Source of the DNA: Sulfurimonas sp.
Lineage (GTDB): Bacteria > Campylobacterota > Campylobacteria > Campylobacterales > Sulfurimonadaceae
Direction of reading: 5' to 3'
DNA length: 5,565 nucleotides
Assembly: GCA_022712775.1 (NCBI GenBank)
Contig: JAFLJZ010000152.1
Coordinates: 1 to 5,565, forward strand
Each line of letters begins with the position of its first letter. Within the stretch, counting starts at the first letter, position 1. The notes below the pieces were generated by a model that did no database searches, had not been told where the DNA came from, and worked only from the letters and a program-made list of their open reading frames with translations. Positions 1-4,240 of this stretch are shown one piece after another. A program made the translations under genes and the position numbers.

Positions 1-68
1 AGACTACCTACTGAGATTCCCAGTCTTTTTCTTAACTCAACTAAATGAGGTTTTAAATCATCAAACAT
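1..68 (-). CDS. tatC: TatC, twin-arginine translocase receptor subunit (partial, N-terminus only)
   Basis: Only the first 22 codons lie in the window; the gene continues past the left edge. The visible start, MFDDLKPHLVELRKRL, is the cytoplasmic N-terminus typical of TatC (the H-L-x-E-L-R-x-R-L signature), which precedes the first of six membrane helices and helps form the twin-arginine signal-peptide binding site. TatC is the inner-membrane receptor that works with TatB to recognise folded, cofactor-containing proteins and hand them to the TatA pore. The ATG at 66-68 overlaps the 3' end of tatB by 8 bp in another frame, and a GAGGA Shine-Dalgarno sequence sits inside the tatB tail, so the two are probably translationally coupled. 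Identification rests on this short motif plus the tatB neighbour; the rest of the protein cannot be checked here. Confidence 0.9.
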   Translation of the reverse strand, partial: MFDDLKPHLVELRKRLGISVGS

Positions 69-453
69 TTATACTGTCATCCTCTTCTTGTTTCTTTTTC
101 TTTTTTTTCTTGAAAGTAACTTTTTCTTCTTTTATCTCAGTTGTTTCTTCAATATCACCAATAATATCATCAGTTAAATTTGTAAGTTGCGCTCCAACAT
201 CTGGAATGTCTACTATTTTTTTTATATCATCTTGCGCATCTAAAAGTTGTTTTTTATATGCAAGTGCTTCTTGCTTGATTTCGCTAACATTCATCTCTTC
301 GTCAAGAGAATCTTTCATTGTTCCAACAGTTTTTTTCATCTGTCTAAAAAATTTAGCGATATCTACCATAGCACCCGGTAATTTATCTGGACCTAAAAAC
401 AATATGGCGATAACTAAAATGATTACTATTTCTACAAAACCCATTCCAAACAT
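61..453 (-). CDS. tatB: TatB, Sec-independent protein translocase subunit
   Basis: The 130-residue protein is the TatB partner of TatC in the inner-membrane complex that binds twin-arginine signal peptides. Residues 2-20 form one N-terminal membrane helix with Glu at position 8, the conserved polar residue of TatB. G-P-D-K-L-P (21-26) is the hinge motif of the TatA/B family. An amphipathic helix (about 27-50) and a long charged, coiled-coil-like tail follow. The tail and the early Glu, together with the position directly before tatC, favour TatB over TatA. The C-terminus is unusually lysine-rich (seven Lys in a row near residues 114-120), encoded partly by a run of eight A on the coding strand. 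An AAAGG Shine-Dalgarno lies 7 nt before the ATG. It follows hemW by 64 bp and overlaps tatC by 8 bp. A TAAAAT (coding strand, 489-494) upstream could be a separate -10 box, but that is weak. Confidence 0.92.
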   Translation of the reverse strand: MFGMGFVEIVIILVIAILFLGPDKLPGAMVDIAKFFRQMKKTVGTMKDSLDEEMNVSEIKQEALAYKKQLLDAQDDIKKIVDIPDVGAQLTNLTDDIIGDIEETTEIKEEKVTFKKKKKKKQEEDDSINV

Positions 454-517
454 ATTGAAACCTTTAAAAAATTATAATTTGAGAAGAGATTTTATCTAAA
501 AATAACTTCAAGCCAAA

Positions 518-1573
518 TTATGAGGTGATAAAGAGTGTGATTTCATCCGCTAAAAGATACTCAGGATTGTAATATGTATCATCTTTTATAGAGAGTTTTT
601 TTTCTTGAACTAAGATGTCAGCTTTGGTTATCTCTGCTTTGTTTAATATCTTTTTTGATACCCCGATAATAGAGCGAAATCCTAAAAATATTTTTTCTAT
701 TTTCATATCTTCGTCACTTAGATTTTCTTCTTTAATGTCAAGTGGGTTTTTAATATAAGATTCTAGCTTAGGAGTAGGGTAAAATCTATCGTTGTTTAAT
801 TTTCCAACAGCACCACTTCCCAAACCTATATAGTCTTTATATTGCCAGTAGCCAAGATTATGTGTACTTTGATAGGTTCCAAAATTACTAATTTCATATT
901 GTTTAAAACCTGATTTTTCAATAGTGTCTAAAAGCCACTCTGTAAGAGAAATAACTTCTTTTGACATGTGTGGTTTTTTCTCAAATGGTGTCCCTTCTTC
1001 TATTGTTAAAGCATAGGCACTTATATGGTTTATTGGTAAAGAAAATGCTGTAGTTATATCTTCTTCTAAAAGTTCTTTTGAATCACCGAGTGTTGAGTAA
1101 ATTAAATCAAGTGAGAGGTTTTTATATCCTAAGTCTTTTGCATTTTGTATAGAATTTATGGCATCTTCTTTAGAGTGTGCACGGTTTAAAATTTTAAGTT
1201 TTTCATCATTAAAGCTTTGAACTCCAAAGCTGATTCTATTTACTCCAAGTTCTTTCATCCCTTTAAGCCAGACTTTTGTTGCACTATTAGGGTTTGCTTC
1301 ACTGCTTATCTCAATACCATTTTTAAGATAGGGTTTGAGTGTGTTAAAGATAGGAGCGTAAAGAGAGGGCTCAACTGTAGAGGGAGTTCCTCCCCCTATA
1401 AAAACTGTTTCGATTGATTGTGGAGTACATGAAAATCTTTGGAGTTCATATTCAAGCTGAATAGCTAAAGCTTTCATGTACGCAAGCTTGAGATGAAATT
1501 TATCTACATAAGAATTAAAAGCGCAGTAGGAGCACTTAGAATCACAAAAGGGGATGTGGATATAAAGTAGCAT
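518..1573 (-). CDS. hemW: HemW, radical SAM heme chaperone (formerly called coproporphyrinogen III oxidase-like)
   Basis: The 351-residue protein is a full-length radical SAM enzyme of the HemN/HemW group. The iron-sulfur motif is C10-x3-C14-x2-C17, and residue 19 is Phe. True coproporphyrinogen dehydrogenase (HemN) has a fourth Cys at that point, so this is the HemW type. Further family marks are Y-I-H-I-P-F just before the cluster, the SAM-binding G-G-G-T-P-S (60-65), E-A-N-P (92-95), R-I-S-F-G-V-Q-S (113-120), the HemW-specific H-N-x-x-Y-W (238-243) and a glycine-rich G-L-G-S-G-A (250-255). HemW proteins bind heme and pass it to respiratory hemoproteins rather than catalysing porphyrin oxidation; databases often still list them as HemN. 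The start is fixed by the motif at residues 4-10, although no clear Shine-Dalgarno is present. The upstream stop is only 10 bp away, so translation is probably coupled. Confidence 0.93.
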   Translation of the reverse strand: MLLYIHIPFCDSKCSYCAFNSYVDKFHLKLAYMKALAIQLEYELQRFSCTPQSIETVFIGGGTPSTVEPSLYAPIFNTLKPYLKNGIEISSEANPNSATKVWLKGMKELGVNRISFGVQSFNDEKLKILNRAHSKEDAINSIQNAKDLGYKNLSLDLIYSTLGDSKELLEEDITTAFSLPINHISAYALTIEEGTPFEKKPHMSKEVISLTEWLLDTIEKSGFKQYEISNFGTYQSTHNLGYWQYKDYIGLGSGAVGKLNNDRFYPTPKLESYIKNPLDIKEENLSDEDMKIEKIFLGFRSIIGVSKKILNKAEITKADILVQEKKLSIKDDTYYNPEYLLADEITLFITS

Positions 1574-1583
1574 TACTATATTG

Positions 1584-1928
1584 TTATAATAACCAGGTAT
1601 TTACATTGTGTGGAGCTTGCTTTTTACTAACAGCTTTAAGCCCTTTAGCACATCGAATAATATACCAAATAAATGTCAAAGCTAAGGTAATAAAGCCTAT
1701 GAAAACAAATGTTAAAATATAAGATAGAGCAAAATAAAGTATACTTATCCAAAATGTACGAATCTGGTACCTGTAGTTTTCATCTAACCACTCCGGACCA
1801 TCTCCTTTATTTACATAAGCGAATATAATAGCTATAAGCCCTATAAAAGGTATTAATAATCCAAGCATTAAGACTAGGTATATGATTTTTGCAGTAGTTG
1901 TACTTACTTGTGGGTTGTTTTCGTTCAT
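1584..1928 (-). CDS. Small DUF4870-like (Tic20-like) inner-membrane protein of unknown function
   Basis: The 114-residue protein has a short polar N-terminus and a hydrophobic segment at about 13-39. A charged loop follows (K-G-D-G-P-E-W-L-D-E-N-Y-R-Y-Q-I-R-T-F-W, 41-60), then a long hydrophobic stretch (about 58-92) that could form two membrane helices, and a polar tail ending in N-T-W-L-L. The central Y-R-x-Q-I-R-T-F-W motif and the helix pattern resemble the DUF4870 family of small bacterial membrane proteins, for which I know no established biochemical role. The start is well supported: AAGGA lies 6 nt before the ATG, and the preceding lipoprotein gene ends only 1 bp upstream. The two are therefore very likely co-transcribed and perhaps functionally linked. 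hemW begins 10 bp downstream. The family assignment is from motif memory. Confidence 0.75.
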   Translation of the reverse strand: MNENNPQVSTTTAKIIYLVLMLGLLIPFIGLIAIIFAYVNKGDGPEWLDENYRYQIRTFWISILYFALSYILTFVFIGFITLALTFIWYIIRCAKGLKAVSKKQAPHNVNTWLL

Positions 1929-1929
1929 T

Positions 1930-3402
1930 TTATTTCCTTAAATTCATTTTATAGGACAAGTGCCCTTTAGCGGTAATATGTACTATAAGAGCATCTTTAG
2001 AAGTAAAAATACTATTGGCATAAATAGAATTAATTCCTCCTTCTAAAATACCATTTTTTGTAGTTTTGTGAATCGTAGAGAGTTTATTTGAGAGGTTCAC
2101 TAACTTACTCTTATAATGAAAAACAGTTGTCTCTTTTAGTAGTTTTTGTATGTCTTCATTAAAAAACCAGTCTGCAATATCTATAAGTGCATTTTTACTC
2201 TCTAGGGTATAGTCGAATTCTTCTAAAGAAATTGTTTGTGTCGCTGTATCGAGATGTGGTCTTCCCCACAGATAAAATGTAAAAACTTTTTTAGTATTTT
2301 CTTTTTCTATAAGGTCAATAGCTAGAACAAGTTTTGTATCACTTGGGTACATTTTCACATTGGCAATAGAATAAATACTATTGGTATATCTTTTATCGAT
2401 TAGCGTACGAAGTTCTTTTTCTACTCTTTGTTCAAGATAAGAATATTCTAAATAAATACTTGGATAGAGGTAAACATTAGGATTAAAATTTTCAAGTGTT
2501 ATAGGCAGTGATAGTGGTATTTGCACTTCTGGTTGAGTGCTACTTGTTACAAGTTTGGGCTTTGCTACGATTCCAAGATTTACAGTTAGTTTATTAGCGT
2601 TTAAAACATTTTTACCATGAACTTGGGAGAGTGATATTTTACTTAGATGTGGAACAAGCCATAAATCTTTAGATATAGAAACAGCTTGAGAATTTTCAAA
2701 GGCTAGTTTTTGTATTCTTGATTCTAGCTTGATGTCAACTTGTTTTTTTGCAATTTGTTTTTGTATAATTTTTGAAACTTCTTGTGATAGTTGTTTTTCA
2801 AGGAGTTCTTCTGCTAAAAATAATTCTATTCTAGCTAAGCCTAAGAAGTCAAAATCTTCTAAAAATGATGGAAGTTGTAGCTTTGTAAACTCTATGCTTG
2901 TACTTTCTTTAGGGATTTTAATAAGAATCTCAGCCTTATCATTAATAGAAATGTCTCCAATAACCTTTATATCTGCAGCTATTTTACCATCTACTAAACC
3001 TTTTATTTTGAAGTACTTATGTAAAGATTTAATTCCTTGTCCATAGTCTATAGACAAGTCTACAAGATAACTACTTTTTATTTTTACCTTAGAGCCTTCA
3101 AACACTAGGTCTAAATCTTTTAAAAATACTTTATGGCGTACTTGAAAAGAGGCATCAAAAAAATTACTGATAAGTTTTGTACTTAGTTTATCGCTAATAC
3201 CAGTAGATAATGGGTTAGTTAACTTTTTTAAAATCTCTTCTCTAATTTCTTTTGTTGCAATACTAATAGGAACTTGTATGATAGAACTTTCTTGTATTTG
3301 AATATCCTGAGGTTCTTTAAGCGGTGGCTTGCTAATCTCTTCAGTACTACAAGCACTCATCAATAATAAAAATACAAGTAAAAAGGTAAAATATTTTTTC
3401 AT
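1930..3402 (-). CDS. DUF4403 family lipoprotein
   Basis: From the ATG at 3400-3402 this is a 490-residue secreted lipoprotein. It starts M-K-K, then a hydrophobic core (4-15), then a lipobox M-S-A-C with the lipidated Cys at 18; Met at -3 is less common than Leu but acceptable. The mature protein is rich in alternating polar/hydrophobic strands. It has features I associate with DUF4403: S-I-I-Q-V-P-I-S-I near residues 40-48, a W-L-V-P-H block followed by L-G-I-V-A-K-P (about 247-282), and L-W-G-R-P-H-L-D-T-A-T-Q-T then F-D-Y-T-L-E-S-K-N-A-L (about 378-406). Function is not established; an envelope role is inferred only from the lipid anchor. An in-frame TTG 18 nt upstream (3418-3420) could also start it, but it would put a polar, proline-containing stretch before the signal peptide. 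Neither start has a good Shine-Dalgarno. It leads the leftward cluster. Confidence 0.8.
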   Translation of the reverse strand: MKKYFTFLLVFLLLMSACSTEEISKPPLKEPQDIQIQESSIIQVPISIATKEIREEILKKLTNPLSTGISDKLSTKLISNFFDASFQVRHKVFLKDLDLVFEGSKVKIKSSYLVDLSIDYGQGIKSLHKYFKIKGLVDGKIAADIKVIGDISINDKAEILIKIPKESTSIEFTKLQLPSFLEDFDFLGLARIELFLAEELLEKQLSQEVSKIIQKQIAKKQVDIKLESRIQKLAFENSQAVSISKDLWLVPHLSKISLSQVHGKNVLNANKLTVNLGIVAKPKLVTSSTQPEVQIPLSLPITLENFNPNVYLYPSIYLEYSYLEQRVEKELRTLIDKRYTNSIYSIANVKMYPSDTKLVLAIDLIEKENTKKVFTFYLWGRPHLDTATQTISLEEFDYTLESKNALIDIADWFFNEDIQKLLKETTVFHYKSKLVNLSNKLSTIHKTTKNGILEGGINSIYANSIFTSKDALIVHITAKGHLSYKMNLRK

Positions 3403-3443
3403 CGGTGGAATGATATTCAATTTAGACTTAATACTAAGAATGA

Positions 3444-3449
3444 ATTATC
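3444..3449 (-). promoter_or_regulatory. Candidate -10 box for the leftward lipoprotein-hemW-tat cluster
   Basis: On the minus strand GATAAT lies in a very AT-rich stretch, about 42 nt before the preferred lipoprotein ATG. No -35 box is evident, which is usual for the housekeeping promoters of Campylobacterota, where T-rich periodic DNA replaces it. This is the best match in the divergent gap on this strand, but such hexamers occur by chance in AT-rich DNA. Confidence 0.3.
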
Positions 3450-3467
3450 TTATTTTAATAGCTAAAG

Positions 3468-3476
3468 CTGTATAAT
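3468..3476 (+). promoter_or_regulatory. Candidate sigma-70-type promoter (-10 region) for rppH
   Basis: A perfect TATAAT (3471-3476), preceded directly by CTG, lies 29 nt before the rppH ATG. The upstream 50 bp is T- and A-rich in waves with no clear -35 box, as known for Campylobacterota housekeeping promoters. The expected transcript start near 3483 gives a leader of about 23 nt containing an AGG Shine-Dalgarno (3496-3498) 7 nt before the start codon. It would also serve lysC and hobA if transcription passes through the repeat element. Confidence 0.55.
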
Positions 3477-3505
3477 CGCGTTAATAATAATATATAGGTA
3501 ATCTA

Positions 3506-3976
3506 ATGAGTAAAAAAAATTTGTATCGTCCTAATGTTGCGATGATTCTAGTTTCTAATAATTATCCCCAAAAAAAAGAGGTATTTATTGCACAAAGAAA
3601 TGATTTACAAGGTGTTTGGCAGTTCCCTCAAGGTGGAATTGATGAGGGTGAAGAAGTTCTTGAAGCTCTTTTTCGTGAACTAGAAGAAGAAGTAGGAACA
3701 GCTGAAGCAAGTATTGTAGGTGAATATCCAGAATGGATTTCATATGAATTTCCTGAAAAAATTTCTAAAAAAATGAAACCTTATAAGGGACAAACGCAAA
3801 GATATTTTTTGCTTAAACTGAAAAAAAATGCACAAATAAAACTAGATACAGCACATCCAGAATTTGATGATTACAAGTTTGTAAGTGTGGATGAAGTTTT
3901 AAATCTTACAGCACATTTTAAGAAACCTGTATATGAGACAGTAATAAATTATTTTAAAAATGAGGGCTTGTTATAA
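3506..3976 (+). CDS. rppH: RppH/NudH, RNA pyrophosphohydrolase (Nudix hydrolase)
   Basis: The 156-residue protein is a single-domain Nudix enzyme of usual family length. It begins Y-R-P-N-V-A-M-I-L-V (7-16), the signature N-terminus of RppH. W-Q-F-P-Q-G-G-I follows at 38-45, and then a complete Nudix box at 43-65 (G43, E49, R57, E58, E61, E62, G64), which binds the catalytic metal ions. The family removes pyrophosphate from the 5' end of triphosphorylated RNA, starting RNase-dependent decay; relatives also hydrolyse diadenosine polyphosphates. In Campylobacterota this gene has been named nudA or invA-like as well. Placement before lysC and hobA matches the order I recall from H. pylori. All catalytic residues are present. 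Its TAA stop codon is also the first three bases of the left terminal repeat of the element downstream. Confidence 0.92.
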   Translation: MSKKNLYRPNVAMILVSNNYPQKKEVFIAQRNDLQGVWQFPQGGIDEGEEVLEALFRELEEEVGTAEASIVGEYPEWISYEFPEKISKKMKPYKGQTQRYFLLKLKKNAQIKLDTAHPEFDDYKFVSVDEVLNLTAHFKKPVYETVINYFKNEGLL

Positions 3977-4006
3977 GTCCTTACATAGGATTAACCCCAA
4001 CTTCAG
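3974..4006 (+). repeat. Left 33-bp terminal inverted repeat of the element
   Basis: It starts TAAGTCCTTACATAGG and ends CAACTTCAG, and is an exact reverse complement of 4207-4239. Identity stops on both sides: flanking A versus T outside, AAGC versus GCGA inside. Its first three bases are the rppH stop codon, and TCCTT at 3978-3982 is the complement of the lysC Shine-Dalgarno. Confidence 0.95.
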
Positions 4007-4102
4007 AAGCTTAAAAAGGGGGCTAATGCAAGGCGAAGATTTGAAGGAGCTATAAATAGCTTCAAAGATTTTCAACGAAGCAGTAGCCCTCTTTTTAAAC
4101 TT
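4007..4102 (+). repeat. Left hairpin arm of the element
   Basis: The base is 4007-4025 pairing with 4084-4102: 17 Watson-Crick pairs and one G-T wobble out of 19. It is flanked by an A5 tract on the 5' side and a T5 tract on the 3' side of the GC-rich part. Further partial pairing leads to an apical perfect hairpin, AGCTAT-AA-ATAGCT (4048-4061). The GC-rich stem followed by T5 resembles an intrinsic terminator, though the apical part is much larger than usual. The arm shares its core motifs with the right arm read on the opposite strand. Confidence 0.8.
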
Positions 4103-4111
4103 CCCTTCGGG
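4103..4111 (+). repeat. Central mini-hairpin with TTCG tetraloop
   Basis: CCCTTCGGG lies at the exact centre of the element (midpoint 4106.5). C4104-C4105 pair with G4110-G4111 across a TTCG loop, which in RNA is the exceptionally stable C(UUCG)G tetraloop. The stem is only two pairs long, so it is modest alone but could nucleate folding at the junction. Confidence 0.5.
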
Positions 4112-4206
4112 CGATAAGAAAATAGCCCTATTGCGTCGTTAGATTCATTTGAACTAGTAAACTAGTCCTTCATAAATCTGCCTAGCACTAGAACTATTTT
4201 TTATCG
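4112..4206 (+). repeat. Right hairpin arm of the element
   Basis: CGATAA (4112-4117) pairs with TTATCG (4201-4206), then AAAATAG (4119-4125) with CTATTTT (4194-4200), leaving one bulged G. Inner helices include CTA/TAG, TGC/GCA and AGATT (4141-4145) with AATCT (4175-4179). The apex is ACTAGT-AA-ACTAGT (4153-4166), the same geometry as the left apex with a different sequence. A T6 run (4197-4202) lies on the 3' side of the stem. Confidence 0.75.
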
Positions 4207-4239
4207 CTGAAGTTGGGGTTAATCCTATGTAAGGACTTA
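4207..4239 (-). repeat. Right 33-bp terminal inverted repeat of the element
   Basis: This is the exact reverse complement of 3974-4006. Only one base (4240) separates it from the lysC ATG, so the outer end of the repeat doubles as the lysC ribosome-binding region. Confidence 0.95.
4231..4235 (+). promoter_or_regulatory. lysC Shine-Dalgarno inside the right terminal repeat
   Basis: AAGGA lies 5 nt before the lysC ATG at 4241 and is the only good ribosome-binding match there. In a transcript coming from rppH it would be paired with TCCTT at 3978-3982 in the 33-bp stem, hence blocked unless the stem is opened. This decides the lysC start and suggests a control point. Confidence 0.65.
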
Positions 4240-4240
4240 A

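Larger units (their letters stand above)
3974..4239. repeat. 266-bp MITE-like palindromic element with perfect 33-bp terminal inverted repeats, between rppH and lysC
   Basis: This fills the whole rppH-lysC gap and has no credible coding content. Ends 3974-4006 and 4207-4239 are exact reverse complements. Inside are a 96-nt hairpin arm (4007-4102), a 9-bp centre CCCTTCGGG (4103-4111) and a 95-nt hairpin arm (4112-4206), so the layout is 33-96-9-95-33 with near-perfect symmetry. As RNA it should fold into a long stem closing a junction with two large arms and one small hairpin. The outer bases TA on each side could be a TA target-site duplication, as in IS630/Tc1-mariner-type insertions, but TA is also part of the palindrome, so this is not proof. 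No transposase is present, so any mobility would have to come from elsewhere. A non-autonomous mobile element or a structured regulatory RNA are the two main readings. Confidence 0.88.

Noticed and set aside
61..113. TatB-TatC fusion by slippage at the A8 tract
   Set aside because: The frame that would join tatC hits TAA immediately before the tatC ATG, and the other frame hits TGA earlier, so no fusion can form.
471..476. Perfect TATAAT on the minus strand before tatB as its promoter
   Set aside because: A start about 7 nt downstream would fall inside the tatB Shine-Dalgarno (461-465), leaving no usable leader; it is probably chance in AT-rich DNA.
110..499. Open frame on the plus strand opposite tatB
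   Set aside because: It is antisense to a clear TatB with a full motif set. The translation is Ser/Ile-rich low-complexity sequence, as expected from the shadow of a coding strand, and no Shine-Dalgarno is evident.
1217..1417. Open frame on the plus strand opposite hemW
   Set aside because: It lies wholly inside hemW, antisense, with no recognisable motif or ribosome-binding site.
2729..3046. Open frame on the plus strand opposite the DUF4403 lipoprotein
   Set aside because: It is antisense to a long coherent lipoprotein gene; the Cys/Ser-rich translation is typical of a shadow frame.
4026..4055. Nine-codon frame in the left arm (ATG CAA GGC ... TAA)
   Set aside because: It is too short, has no Shine-Dalgarno, and its sequence is explained by the hairpin. 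The equivalent frame is not kept in the right arm.
3974..4239. Complete insertion sequence or CRISPR array
   Set aside because: At 266 bp it has no transposase, and the repeats are inverted, not direct repeats with spacers.
3977..4240. Lysine riboswitch (L box) upstream of lysC
   Set aside because: The location invites the idea, but the region is a symmetric palindrome with perfect 33-bp ends and two matching arms. I do not see the five-helix L-box core or its conserved junction sequences. A covariance-model search against the Rfam lysine riboswitch would settle it.
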